DNA from: Nocardioides islandensis | GTDB taxonomy: Bacteria; Actinomycetota; Actinomycetes; Propionibacteriales; Nocardioidaceae | NCBI RefSeq assembly: GCF_015352455.1 | Contig: NZ_JADKPN010000010.1 | Location: 1 to 64,000, forward strand | Length of the DNA: 64,000 nt | Direction: 5' to 3' | Shown here: piece after piece, positions 26,043 to 35,245 of the stretch | How the letters are laid out: each line of letters opens with the position of its first letter | Numbering within the stretch: position 1 is the stretch's first letter | The notes under the pieces: model-generated | Told to the model about the DNA's origin: nothing | The model's input: only the letters and a program-made list of their open reading frames with translations | Databases searched by the model: none | Program-made: the position numbers and the translations under genes

Positions 26043-27013
26043 GCGGCAGCGAGGCCGGCGTCAATCTCCCGGCACTCACCGTGGCACTGAGCCAGGTCGT
26101 CGTCCTCGTCGTCCTGTCCCCCCTGGTGATCGGGCTGATGCGCACGGTTCGGGCGCGGCTGGAGGGTCGGGTCGGCGGCGGCCTCGGGCAGCCCTTCCGC
26201 GACGTGCGCAAGCTGCTGGCCAAGGAGCCGATCCGGGCGAAGGGCACCAGCTGGCTCTCGGTGGCCGGGCCGCTGGTGCTGATGGCCTCGAGCCTGGTCG
26301 TGTGCGCCTTGATGCCCCTCCTCGGAACGGTCACCTTCGACCGGATGCCGGACGACCTGTTCGTGGTGGTGTCCGTGCTGCTGCTGGGCACGGTCGCGGT
26401 CGCCCTGGTCGGGCTCGACGCCGGTACGGCGTTCGGCGGCATGGGGTCCAGCCGGCACATGACCATCGCGGCACTGGTCGAACCGACCGTGCTGCTGGCG
26501 GTGTACGCGCTGTCCATCCCGGTGGGCTCGTCCGTGCTGTCGCGGATCGTGGCCGCGCGACTGGAGGACCCGACCTCGGTCTTCTCGCCCGTCAGCCTGC
26601 TCGCTCTGTTGGCGCTCGCCATCGCTGTCGTCGCCGAGACCGGCCGGCTGCCCGTCGACAACCCCGCGACCCACCTCGAGCTGACGATGGTGCACGAGGC
26701 GATGGTCCTGGAGAGCTCAGGTCGTGACCTGGCCTGGCTCGAGCTCGGCTCGTGGCTCCGGCTCGGCGCGCTGCTCGGGCTGCTGGCCACCCTGCTCGCG
26801 CCCTGGGGGGTGGTCACCGAGGTGTCCGCTCCAGGGCTGCTGCTGGCGGCGCTGGCGCTGAGCGTCAAGCTCACCGTCGCGGCGACGCTGCTGGCCACCG
26901 TCGAGGTGTTCGTCGCCAAGGTCAGGCTGTTCCGCGTGCCAGAGCTGCTCGCCGGCTCGTTCGTCCTCGCGTTCCTCGCCGTCACGGCGTCCTACCTGGT
27001 GGCACCGGGGTAG
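26039..27013 (+). CDS. HyfC/HycD/NuoH-like membrane subunit
   Basis: 324 aa, GTG overlapping the upstream stop. About eight hydrophobic segments. NuoH-family signatures: GQPFRDVRKLLAKEPI near residue 50, the acidic quinone-chamber-type loop ETGRLPVDNPATHLELTMVHEAM near 205-227, and a FVAKVRLFRVPELL segment near the end. It connects the peripheral Fe-S arm to the ion-pumping subunits. Corresponds to hycD (Rv0084). Confidence 0.91.
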   Translation: MSGSEAGVNLPALTVALSQVVVLVVLSPLVIGLMRTVRARLEGRVGGGLGQPFRDVRKLLAKEPIRAKGTSWLSVAGPLVLMASSLVVCALMPLLGTVTFDRMPDDLFVVVSVLLLGTVAVALVGLDAGTAFGGMGSSRHMTIAALVEPTVLLAVYALSIPVGSSVLSRIVAARLEDPTSVFSPVSLLALLALAIAVVAETGRLPVDNPATHLELTMVHEAMVLESSGRDLAWLELGSWLRLGALLGLLATLLAPWGVVTEVSAPGLLLAALALSVKLTVAATLLATVEVFVAKVRLFRVPELLAGSFVLAFLAVTASYLVAPG

Positions 27014-27016
27014 TCG

Positions 27017-27679
27017 ATGTCCGAGTCCATGTACGCCCAGCTCGTCGGCCTGTGCGCCGCGGTCCTGCTGCTGTGCGCGGTCCTCATCGTCTGGCGGCGA
27101 TCCCTGCACGGCCAGATCCGCCTGCTGGCTGCCCAGGGATGGGGGCTGGGTGTCCTGGTCGCGGTCCTGGGCATCCACGAGGGCGACGGCCAGCTCATGA
27201 TCGTCGCCGTGCTGGTGCTCGCCCTCAAGGGGATCGTCCTGCCCCGGGTGCTGACCCGGGCGACGGTCACCGACAACGGCGACCTCCGCGAGGAGACCCC
27301 GTTGATCAACACGACGGCATCGCTGATCCTGGTGGCGCTCCTCATGATGCTGGCCTACCTGGTCAGCCGACCGGTCCAGGCGCTCGGGTCGACGCCGCCT
27401 GTCGCGGCCGTCCCGGTCGGTATGGCGGTGACCTTGTTCGGCTTCCTCGTGTTGAGCACCCGCCGCCACGCGGTCTCGCAGCTGATCGGCTTCCTGCTGC
27501 TCGACAACGGCATCGGGACGATCGCGTTCCTCACCGCCGGGGGCGTGCCGCTCGTGGTGGAGCTCGGCGTCTCGCTCGACGTGCTGCTCGTGGTCTTGAT
27601 CCTGCAGGTGCTGACCAGTCGCATCCGGGCGGAGTTCGGTGGCGCCGACCTCGACGACCTCACGGAGCTGCGCGACTGA
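27017..27679 (+). CDS. HyfE-like membrane subunit
   Basis: 220 aa, seven or so hydrophobic segments, ending in an acidic tail (GGADLDDLTELRD). The pattern (short membrane protein with a DNGIGTIAFL segment near 160-170 between HyfC-like and HyfF-like genes) matches HyfE/HycP of hydrogenase-4-type complexes, related to NuoK. Corresponds to Rv0085. Its stop overlaps the next start by one base (TGATG). Confidence 0.87.
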   Translation: MSESMYAQLVGLCAAVLLLCAVLIVWRRSLHGQIRLLAAQGWGLGVLVAVLGIHEGDGQLMIVAVLVLALKGIVLPRVLTRATVTDNGDLREETPLINTTASLILVALLMMLAYLVSRPVQALGSTPPVAAVPVGMAVTLFGFLVLSTRRHAVSQLIGFLLLDNGIGTIAFLTAGGVPLVVELGVSLDVLLVVLILQVLTSRIRAEFGGADLDDLTELRD

Positions 27680-29133
27680 TGGGTGCCGTTCTCCTCCTCA
27701 CTCCCGGCTGTTGCCTGCTCGTGGCCCTGACCGTCGCCGGCCTCCGCGGCCGAGGTCCCGACGTGCTCCTGTGCTACGCCGGAGTCGCCGGCTCAGTCGT
27801 CGCGCTCGGATCCGGCCTGACCCTGGTGGTCGCCCACCTCGGAGGCCACGGTGCCGCCGTCACGACGCTCGGAGGACAGCTACGAGCGGATTCGCTGTCC
27901 GCCTTCATGCTCACCTCGATCGGCGCAGTCGGCCTCACCGCCACCTTGGCCGACGCCCCGCGCCGGTCGCGGCCCGTACCTTCCCCGTCGTACCCCGCCC
28001 TGGTGCTGCTGTTCCTCGGGGCCATGTCCGTGGCCGTGCTGGCCGACAACCTGGGTGTGCTGTGGGTCGCCGTCGAGGCGACCACGGTGGCGACGGCGTT
28101 CCTGGTCGGTCACCACGGCTCGCGCCATGCACTGGAAGCCGCGTGGAAGTACGTCGTCCTCGGCTCGGTCGGCGTGGCAATCGCGTTCCTCGGGATCGTG
28201 CTGCTCTATGCGGCCACCCGCTCCGCCGGCGTTGCCACCCTCTCCTGGTCGACACTGAACGGGACACATCCGGCCCTCGACCCGTCGCTGGTGCGGTTGG
28301 CCGCCGCGCTCGCGATCCTCGGGTTCGCCACCAAGACCGGCCTGGCACCGATGCACAGCTGGCTCCCGGACGCGCACAGCCAGGCACCGGCCCCGGTGTC
28401 GGGCCTGATGTCGGGGGTCCTGCTGTCGGTGGCGTTCTACGCGATCTTGCGCATCCAGGCCGTCGCCGCGCCCGTGATCGGTACGACCATGATGAGGAGC
28501 CTGCTCGCCACCGCCGGTCTCCTCTCGCTGGCCGTGGCGACGCTGCTGATGATCTCCCAGCGCGACCTCAAGCGACTGCTGGCCTACTCCAGCGTCGAAC
28601 ACGTCGGTGTGCTCGCGCTGGCCGCCTCGGTCGGGGGTTCGCTGGCCATCGCGGCTGCGCTGCTGCACGTGCTCGGCCACGGCCTGGCCAAGGCGACCGC
28701 GTTCGTCGGCTCGGGCTGGGTCCTCGAGACCGAGGGCACCACCCGGATATCCGATCTCCGGCACCTGCTGCACCGGCGCCCGGGGATCGCCATACCGCTG
28801 CTGGCCGCCGTCATGGCGCTGCTCGGGCTGCCGCCGTTCAGCCTGTTCTTCTCCGAGGTGGGCATCGTCGTCGCGGGTTTCCAGCGAGGCATGGGCTGGG
28901 TGATGGCGGCCATGGTGGCCCTGCTGATGGCGGCCTTCGTCGCGCTCGTACGGCGTCTGGCGCCGATGTTCCTCGGGCACAGGTCGGACGACGTCGGCAG
29001 CCCCGACCGGACCGTGCCCGGCATCGTGCTCCCCCTCGCTGTCGCGCTCGCTGTCACGGCCGTCGCGGGGTTCGCAGCCGGCCCGTTCGCCACGTTGCTC
29101 ACCGACGCCGCCGCCGTGCTGAGCGCGCCATGA
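27679..29133 (+). CDS. HyfF/NuoN-M-like proton-translocating membrane subunit
   Basis: 484 aa. Second antiporter-like subunit: FATKTGLAPMHSWLPDAHSQAPAP near residue 215-240, QRDLKRLLAYSSVEHVG near 295-310, and LLGLPPFSLFFSEVGI near 380. Key Lys and His of the ion path are retained. Corresponds to hycQ (Rv0086). ATGA overlap with the large-subunit gene, so synthesis of pump and catalytic-arm subunits is coupled. Confidence 0.9.
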   Translation: MGAVLLLTPGCCLLVALTVAGLRGRGPDVLLCYAGVAGSVVALGSGLTLVVAHLGGHGAAVTTLGGQLRADSLSAFMLTSIGAVGLTATLADAPRRSRPVPSPSYPALVLLFLGAMSVAVLADNLGVLWVAVEATTVATAFLVGHHGSRHALEAAWKYVVLGSVGVAIAFLGIVLLYAATRSAGVATLSWSTLNGTHPALDPSLVRLAAALAILGFATKTGLAPMHSWLPDAHSQAPAPVSGLMSGVLLSVAFYAILRIQAVAAPVIGTTMMRSLLATAGLLSLAVATLLMISQRDLKRLLAYSSVEHVGVLALAASVGGSLAIAAALLHVLGHGLAKATAFVGSGWVLETEGTTRISDLRHLLHRRPGIAIPLLAAVMALLGLPPFSLFFSEVGIVVAGFQRGMGWVMAAMVALLMAAFVALVRRLAPMFLGHRSDDVGSPDRTVPGIVLPLAVALAVTAVAGFAAGPFATLLTDAAAVLSAP

Positions 29134-30617
29134 CCGAGCACGCCATGACCGAGCGTTCCGAGGTCTCCGCCGCCCAGCTCCCGGACCTGGTGGCCGCGCG
29201 GCTGACCGACGGCTACCGGATGGCGCTGGTCGCCGGCCACGAGGACGACGAACGGTTGCGCGTGGTCTACGTCCTGGTCCGGCCCGTCGACGACCGCCGG
29301 GTCGAGCTCGTCCTCGGCGTACCCAAGGGCAACCCGGTGATCCCTAGCCTGGCCGCCCTGGACTATGCCACCGGTCGCTTCGAGCGTGAGCTGCACGACC
29401 TCTACGGCATCGTCCCCGAAGGCCACCCGCTTCCGGCCCGGCTGGTCCGGCACGCCCACTGGCCGCGCGGGTGGTACCCGATGCGGCGTGACGCCGGCGC
29501 TCCACCACCCTTCGAGCCGGACGTGGGGTCGTTCCCGTTCCTGCAGGTCGAGGGGCAAGGCGTGTACGAGATCCCGGTCGGGCCAGTGCACGCCGGGCTC
29601 ATCGAACCCGGCCACTTCCGCTTCTCGGTCGTGGGCGAGACCATCCTCCGGATGAAGGCCCGGCTCTGGTTCGTGCACCGCGGGGCCGAGAAGCTGTTCG
29701 AAGGCCGCGACATCCATGACGGCATCGCACTCGCCGAACGGATCAGCGGCGACACCGCCGTCGGTCACGCCACCGCGTACGCGACGGCCGTCGAAGCCGC
29801 CCTCGGGATCGACGTGCCCACCACCGATCGGCTCGTCCGCGCCCTCCTGCTCGAGCTGGAGCGCATGCACAACCACGTCGCCGACCTCGGCGCCCTCGCC
29901 AACGACGTCGGCTACGGCATCGCCCACACGCACGCGCAGCGGATCCGGGAGACCCTGCTCCGCCTCAACCGACGCACCACGGGGCACCGCCTCATCCGGG
30001 GCGGGATCAGCATCGGCGGCGCCCGGCTGATCGAGCTGCCCGATCCCGACCTGGTCACCGCCCTCGCTCGCGACGTCGCGGAGCTCGTCGAGATCAGCCT
30101 GTCCAACTCCACCGTCCTCGACCGCTTCACCGGCACCGCCGTCCTCCCCACCCAAGCCGCACACGAGCTCGGCACCCTCGGCTACGTCGCCCGCGCCTCC
30201 GGCCTGGACCAGGACGCGCGGCGCGACCACCCCGGCGTCGATCTCGATGCACTCGACGTCGTCCTCGAGCCCGGCGGCGACGTCCTCGCGCGCTACCTCG
30301 TGCGGGCCCGTGAGGTGCAGGTGTCCGCACGTCTGGTCGCCAGCATCGTGCACACACTCGCCGGCAACCCCGGCTCCGGATCCCGGACGACAGCCCGTGG
30401 GGCCGGAACCGGTCTCGGCCTGGTCGAGGGCTGGCGCGGCACCATCGCCCACCGCGTCGAGATCGCCTCCGGCGGTCGCCTCAGCCGGGTCAAGGTGGTC
30501 GACCCGTCCTACTTCAACTGGCCGGCGCTACCGGTCGCCCTGGCCGGCACGATCGTCCCGGACTTCCCGCTGGCCAACAAGAGCTTCAACCAGTCCTACG
30601 CCGGCAACGACCTCTGA
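29130..30617 (+). CDS. HyfG/HycE/NuoCD-like large subunit lacking all NiFe cysteines
   Basis: 495 aa. Residues 1-125 resemble the NuoC part (FERELHDLYGIVPEGHP, HAHWPRGWYPMR) and 145-495 the NuoD/hydrogenase large-subunit part (GPVHAGLIEPGHFRF, HRGAEKLFEGRD). Where NiFe hydrogenases have CGxC the sequence reads ISGDTAVGHATAYA (205-218), and the C-terminal CxxC is replaced by SYAGNDL; the protein contains no Cys at all. NiFe catalysis is therefore excluded. It fits Ehr-type complexes, and may instead bind a quinone or other redox partner. Last gene of the operon; corresponds to Rv0087. Confidence 0.9.
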   Translation: MTEHAMTERSEVSAAQLPDLVAARLTDGYRMALVAGHEDDERLRVVYVLVRPVDDRRVELVLGVPKGNPVIPSLAALDYATGRFERELHDLYGIVPEGHPLPARLVRHAHWPRGWYPMRRDAGAPPPFEPDVGSFPFLQVEGQGVYEIPVGPVHAGLIEPGHFRFSVVGETILRMKARLWFVHRGAEKLFEGRDIHDGIALAERISGDTAVGHATAYATAVEAALGIDVPTTDRLVRALLLELERMHNHVADLGALANDVGYGIAHTHAQRIRETLLRLNRRTTGHRLIRGGISIGGARLIELPDPDLVTALARDVAELVEISLSNSTVLDRFTGTAVLPTQAAHELGTLGYVARASGLDQDARRDHPGVDLDALDVVLEPGGDVLARYLVRAREVQVSARLVASIVHTLAGNPGSGSRTTARGAGTGLGLVEGWRGTIAHRVEIASGGRLSRVKVVDPSYFNWPALPVALAGTIVPDFPLANKSFNQSYAGNDL

Positions 30618-30696
30618 CCACTCGCGGTAGGGCAACGGCGGCCGGTACTCGGCCACCGCGCGATCGCCGGCAGCTTCCCTGTGCCATCTCAAACGT

Positions 30697-30727
30697 GCGC
30701 CCGCTCGTCGGCCGAGCGAGCGCTTTT
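30697..30727 (+). terminator. Terminator of the Ehr-like operon
   Basis: GCGC-cc-GCTCG-tcggc-CGAGC-ga-GCGC followed by TTTT: a two-part stem of 9 bp with a small internal loop and a short U-run, 80 bases after the large-subunit stop. Confidence 0.65.
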
Positions 30728-30797
30728 GCAGACCCGACCCCGCAGCCTGACGTGACTTGTCCGGCGTACACCGTCCGCCGTCATCCCAGACGTCCGA

Positions 30798-31676
30798 TCA
30801 GCTGACGACGCTGAGCCGGTAGCCGCGCTTGACGACGGTCTGCACGGCCCGGGTGCCGATGGCGGCGCGCAGTCGGGCGACGGCCATCTCGACCGCGTGC
30901 TCGCTGCCGGCCTGACCGCTGGGGAGGGCGGCGAGCAGGTTCTTGCGGGAGACGACGGACCCGGGGTTGGTGACCAGCGCCTGGAGGACCGCTGCGGGGG
31001 CCGCGGAGAGCTTGACCTCGAGACCGTCGAGGAGCACGTCCTCGCCGTGCATGAGGAGCTGGTGGCCGCCGACGAGCTCGAGGGTGAGGCCGTTGCGGCG
31101 GGAGGGGAGCTCGGTCTCCAGCTGCTTGACCATGGCGAGGAGTCGCGAACGTTCGGGGAACATCGTCGGTACGCCCCACATCTCGAACGCCGCCGCGGTC
31201 ACCGGGCCGACGCAGGCAGCGACGGCGTCGGACTGGAAGGCGATGACGACCTCGTCGCGCCGCCCCGTGGAGGCCGCAGCCTCCATGAGCGCGGCCACGG
31301 CGGGAGCCGAGGTGAACGTGACGGCGTCGAGCTCGCGATCCGCGATCAGGTCGATGAGCTTGAACATCGGTCCGGGGTCGTCGGCGCTGGCCACCCGGTA
31401 CACGGTGACGGTGGTGACGTCGGCTCCTTGGCGGCGCAGGGCGTGGGCGACCATCGACAGCGACTGTCCGTGCTCCTGGACCACGATGCGCAGACCCGTG
31501 AGGTCACGGCCCCGGAGGTGGGCGAGCAAACGTGTCACCGAACGAGGCGACGTCCACGCCGAGAAGTTCAGCTTGATCAGCAGGGGCATCGCGGCCGAGT
31601 AGCCGATGAACGAGCCGAAGGTCCCGATGTAGAGGAACGACATGACCCACGTCTGGCGCTGCCGAGCAGCAGTCAA
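30798..31676 (-). pseudogene. Chimera: NarK fragment joined to truncated uroporphyrinogen-III synthase/response-regulator protein
   Basis: The open frame runs 292 codons from a TTG. Residues 8-37 (RQRQTWVMSFLYIGTFGSFI, then GYSAAMPLLIKLNF) are an internal piece of a NarK-type nitrate/nitrite MFS transporter. From about residue 40 the sequence is the second half of a HemD-like domain followed by a winged-helix DNA-binding domain (KLSAAPAAVLQALVTNPGSVVSRKNLL, TVVKRGYRLSVVS). In mycobacteria such a HemD-winged-helix gene (Rv0260c) adjoins narK3 (Rv0261c), so this looks like a deletion that fused two neighbouring genes in frame near 31560. Probably non-functional; the DNA-binding part could still be made. 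Confidence 0.8.
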
Positions 31677-31727
31677 AGGGAGACGGGCTCGGGCAACTCG
31701 GACCGTCGGCCGAGCACGGTCCCATGG

Positions 31728-31841
31728 TCAAGATCCTCCGTGGGTTGTCGCGGGTTGCCAGTGCACCGATGCCACGTCGGATCCGTCGGCGATGGTGTGG
31801 ACCTGGCTGCCGTCGGCGGCCATCACGTAGGCGTCCGTGGG
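31728..31841 (-). pseudogene. C-terminal fragment of a TolB-like propeller gene
   Basis: Reads PTDAYVMAADGSQVHTIADG then SDVASVHWQPATTHGGS and TGA on the minus strand: a PD40 blade plus the natural-looking end of a beta-propeller protein. It is the downstream end of the gene interrupted by the inverted block that follows at higher coordinates. Confidence 0.7.
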
Positions 31842-31845
31842 CGAC

Positions 31846-32268
31846 CCGCCTCGTGCGGGCCGACGGCACCCGACTCACGCAGCTGACGGACTCGGAGGCC
31901 ATCGAGAGCACGCCCGTCTGGTCACCTGATGGCGCCCGGATCGGCTACACGGCCGAGGACGGCGTGGACGGTCCCTCCACGATCCATGTGATGTCGCGCG
32001 ACGGCTCGGCCGACGCGGTTGTGGTCACCGGATCGGGTGACGTAGGTCATCCCGAGCTTCACGACTGGACCCGGGACTCCACGACCCTGCTCTTCGGCGC
32101 CAACGAAGGACGCACCGGACTCTGGACCGTGCGTGTGGACGGGACCCACCGGCGCTTCCTGCGCGGAGGGCGGGAAGACTTCGGCTCGGGGGCTGCGTAC
32201 TCCCCCGACAGCCGCTCCCTCGTCCTCCAGTCCGACGTCGACGGCGGATGCATCTACAAGAGCGACCC
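31846..32268 (+). pseudogene. Inverted middle part of the same propeller gene
   Basis: On the plus strand this block reads LVRADGTRLTQLTDSE, STPVWSPDGARIGYTAED, RTGLWTVRVDGTHRRFLRGG and SDVDGGCIYKSD: three PD40 blades with no start codon, no ribosome site and abrupt ends. Flipped over, it joins in frame with both minus-strand flanks (DVYI + RLVRADG on one side, CIYKSDP + TDAYVM on the other), so an inversion of about 420 bp inside one gene explains the arrangement. Confidence 0.75.
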
Positions 32269-32445
32269 TATGTACACGTCGTTCTCGTCCTGGACGGCGC
32301 CGCCGATGAACGCCAGCCAGCGACCGTCGGGCGACCACGCGGGGTAGCTGTCGGGGCCCGCGGTGTCGACCAGGCAACGCCGATCGGTGCCGTCCGGCTT
32401 CATCAGGAACACGGCGGCGGGGACGCCAGGGCCTCGACACCTGCC
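32254..32445 (-). pseudogene. N-terminal-side fragment of the propeller gene
   Basis: Minus-strand codons give GVPAAVFLMKPDGTDRRCLV, then PDSYPAWSPDGRWLAFIGG and AVQDENDVYIGSLL before a TAG created at the inversion boundary. Typical PD40 blade residues (WSPDGRWLAF). The region upstream (to about 32535) has no clear start or signal peptide, so the 5' end of the gene is missing as well. Confidence 0.7.
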
Positions 32446-32535
32446 GGGCCGAGATCATCCGATCGTGCGAGAAGGCCTGACCGAGCGCTGAGGCGGAATG
32501 ACGGCGGACGGGCCGTCGCTGGCGCTTCGCGCGCT

Positions 32536-34161
32536 TCAGGCAGGCAGGGCGAGGTTCCTGTGGTGCAGGGCCAGCGCTCCGGCGGCGGCGAGCAGCGTGC
32601 AGGCCGCGACCAGGCCGAGCACGGGGCCCATGCTGATGGGGACGGCCGGGGCGTTGGGCACGTGGGTGAACGGCGACACGTCGAGCAGCCACGTCGGCAG
32701 GCCCAGGGAGGGTCCGAACATCGGCCCCAGGATGATGGTGAGCACCACCAGCGTCCAGGACATGCCGACCGACCATCGCGGCGCCAGCATCACGAGGACG
32801 AGCACGGCACCCCCCAGGACGCCGATGGCGGGGAGCTGGACCAGCGCGGCGCCGACGAGGTCGAGGAGCAGGGGGGCAGGGTCTCCGAGGACCAGCCCGC
32901 CGGTGATGGTCACGGCCACGGCGAAGAGCAGGATCAGCAGCGTGGCACCGACCAGGGCGTTGACGGCGTAGGCAGCCAGCCACCTGAGCCGGGAGACAGC
33001 GGTTCCGAGCACCGGCTCCAGCGTGCCTTGTGCCTCGTCGTGGTGGAGTCGGAGCAGGAAGGTGACGACGTAGGCGGCCACAGCCGTGCCGGCGATCTGC
33101 AGCATCGAGGCCCAGTAGGCCCCGAGGAGGTCCACGTCGCCGCCGAACGTGGCATACCACTCGGTCGCGTCTCCCTCGAGCCCCCTGATCTGCTCGCTCA
33201 GCGCTCCGAAGACCAGCCCGAAGCCGAACAGCCCGATCGCCCAGCCCAGCAGTGCTCCGCGTTGCAGCCGCCACACGAGGCCGGTCGGGCTCAGCAAGCT
33301 CGGCCGTGCATGCGCGTCCCCCCGGCGCTCGGGCAGCAGGCCGCGACCGACGTCGCGCCTGCCGACCAGGAGGACCGCTGCCCACGACAGCAGTCCGAGA
33401 GAGACCAGGGACAGGCCGGCGGGCCACCACAGGTTGTCAGCGAACGGCCGCATCTGCTGTCCCCAGCCGATCGGCGAGAGCCAGGCCGGCCATGCGCTGG
33501 TCACCCGCAGCGCGGCGGCGTCGACCGTGCCGAGCATGTTGCCGAGTGCGGCGAGGAGGAACGAGCCTCCCAGCGCAGCGGCGGCGAGGCCGCTCGCACC
33601 GCGCGTGGTCGACGCCAGCTGTGAGGTCACGGCGGCCACGCCGGTGAACGCCACCCCCACGATGGCGATCGACACGCCGGCTACCAGCGAGCCCGAGATG
33701 GGCTGTCCGGTGACGATCATCCCGAGTCCCAGCAGCGCTGCCAGGACGACGTTGGCGGCGAGCGCGACGATGACGGAGGCCGTCAACGAGGCGTAGCGAC
33801 CGACGACGCCGGCACCGAGGATCTCCTCGCGCCCGAGCTCCTCGGCCTGACGGGTGTGTCGCACGACGGCGAAGACACTCATGAGGGCGGCGAGCACTGC
33901 CAGCGTGAGCGCGTCCCGGTGCAGGGTGTACCCGCCGATGGTCCGCCCCGTCACCAGGCCCAGGACTCGCATCCCCGGGTTCTCCACGACCACCCGGGTG
34001 TCCGGTACCAGGAGCTGGGGGTGCTTGGTATAGCCGTCCGCGAACAGCGCGGTCGTGGCGGCCAGGAACGTCGTCATGCCGAGAATCCATGCGGGCAGGG
34101 TGATGCGGTCGCGCCGCAGGGCGAGGCGGACCAGCCGCATCGTGCCGGTGAAGCCGCTCAT
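32536..34161 (-). CDS. ABC exporter permease, large two-domain type
   Basis: 541 aa, about 12 hydrophobic segments in two similar halves (residues 18-270 and 290-541), characteristic of the actinobacterial 'polyketide antibiotic/tetronasin-type' exporter permeases. It starts with [20 protein letters not shown] and contains VVVENPGMR and [12 protein letters not shown] segments. ATGA overlap with the ATPase gene upstream makes them a pair. Substrate unknown; drug or lipid export is likely. Its 3' end borders the decayed region. Confidence 0.88.
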   Translation of the reverse strand: MSGFTGTMRLVRLALRRDRITLPAWILGMTTFLAATTALFADGYTKHPQLLVPDTRVVVENPGMRVLGLVTGRTIGGYTLHRDALTLAVLAALMSVFAVVRHTRQAEELGREEILGAGVVGRYASLTASVIVALAANVVLAALLGLGMIVTGQPISGSLVAGVSIAIVGVAFTGVAAVTSQLASTTRGASGLAAAALGGSFLLAALGNMLGTVDAAALRVTSAWPAWLSPIGWGQQMRPFADNLWWPAGLSLVSLGLLSWAAVLLVGRRDVGRGLLPERRGDAHARPSLLSPTGLVWRLQRGALLGWAIGLFGFGLVFGALSEQIRGLEGDATEWYATFGGDVDLLGAYWASMLQIAGTAVAAYVVTFLLRLHHDEAQGTLEPVLGTAVSRLRWLAAYAVNALVGATLLILLFAVAVTITGGLVLGDPAPLLLDLVGAALVQLPAIGVLGGAVLVLVMLAPRWSVGMSWTLVVLTIILGPMFGPSLGLPTWLLDVSPFTHVPNAPAVPISMGPVLGLVAACTLLAAAGALALHHRNLALPA

Positions 34162-35093
34162 GGCGTCGGCACCACCTCGGCAGCCACACCGGCACCAGAC
34201 CCGGTGACGTCGTCGTCGTAGTGGCGCAGGAACAGCTCCTCCAGCGTGGGCGGCGAGGTGACCATGGACCGAACCTCGAGCTCGACCAGGTGCTCGAGCA
34301 CGTGGTTGAGCTCGCCGGGGTCGACGCTGAACTCCGCGTGCCCGTCCTGCACCCGGGCGTCGTGAACTCCGGACCAGCCCGTCACCGGCTCCAGCGGCTT
34401 CGCGGTGTCGACCACCACCGACGTACGGGTGAGGTGGCGCAGCTCGTCGAACGTGCCGCTCTCGGCGGCCCGGCCCGCCCGGATGATCGTGACCCGGTCG
34501 CACAGAGCCTCGACCTCGGAGAGGATGTGGCTGGAGAGCAGGATGCTGCGGCCGCTCGCGCGGAGCTCCTGGACGACCTCCTGGAAGACGGCCTCCATCA
34601 GCGGGTCGAGACCAGAGGTCGGTTCGTCCAGCAGGTAGAGCTCCACGTCGGAGCAGAACGCCGCCACCAGGGCCACCTTCTGCCGGTTGCCCTTGGAGTA
34701 GGCGCGGATCTTCTTGGTCGGGTCGAGCTGGAAGCGCTCGAGAAGCTCCTCGCGGCGGGAGGGGTCGCTGCCTCCGCGGAGGTCGCCGAGCAGGTCGATC
34801 ACCTCACCACCGGTGAGGTTGGGCCACAGGTTCACCTCACCGGGCACGTAGGCCAGACGCCTGTGCAACGCCACCGCGTCACGCCACGGGTCACCGCCGA
34901 GAAGGTCGACCTGACCCTCGTCGGCACGCAGCAACCCCAGCAGCACACGGATGGTCGTTGTCTTGCCGGCACCGTTCGGCCCGAGGAAGCCGTGCACCTC
35001 ACCCGTCATCACCTCGAGGTCGAGATGGTCGAGGGCCCGCGTCCTGGACCCGAAGTCCTTCACCAGCCCCGAGACCGAGATCGCGGCGCTCAC
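34158..35093 (-). CDS. ABC exporter ATPase (DrrA-type)
   Basis: 311 aa from the GTG at 35093, which has AAGGGG 8 bases upstream; the earlier GTG at 35102 sits on the ribosome site. Walker [11 protein letters not shown] (about residues 37-46), signature [13 protein letters not shown], Walker [15 protein letters not shown], switch His [11 protein letters not shown]-terminal extension of about 90 residues ([20 protein letters not shown]) is the usual regulatory part of DrrA-like exporters. Works with the overlapping permease. Confidence 0.93.
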   Translation of the reverse strand: MSAAISVSGLVKDFGSRTRALDHLDLEVMTGEVHGFLGPNGAGKTTTIRVLLGLLRADEGQVDLLGGDPWRDAVALHRRLAYVPGEVNLWPNLTGGEVIDLLGDLRGGSDPSRREELLERFQLDPTKKIRAYSKGNRQKVALVAAFCSDVELYLLDEPTSGLDPLMEAVFQEVVQELRASGRSILLSSHILSEVEALCDRVTIIRAGRAAESGTFDELRHLTRTSVVVDTAKPLEPVTGWSGVHDARVQDGHAEFSVDPGELNHVLEHLVELEVRSMVTSPPTLEELFLRHYDDDVTGSGAGVAAEVVPTP

Positions 35094-35245
35094 GGCGACC
35101 ACTCCCCTTCATGTCCGCGCGCTGGAGGCCATACGTCTCCACCGTTCAGAGAACCGCTGCCGCGCCCGCGGCGAACAGGGCCAAAGGCCACCTGGCGACG
35201 GGGCTCTTGTCCCGCAGATGCACTGCCTCGCCTCGCGGCTCGTGG

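Noticed and set aside
23545..30617. NiFe hydrogenase or formate hydrogenlyase label
   Set aside because: The large subunit has no cysteine, and no ferredoxin-type subunit, formate dehydrogenase or maturation genes are present in the window.
31846..32268. Phase-variable invertible segment
   Set aside because: No recombinase nearby, no clear inverted repeats at the borders, and the gene has already lost its 5' end. Decay is the simpler reading, though reads should be checked.
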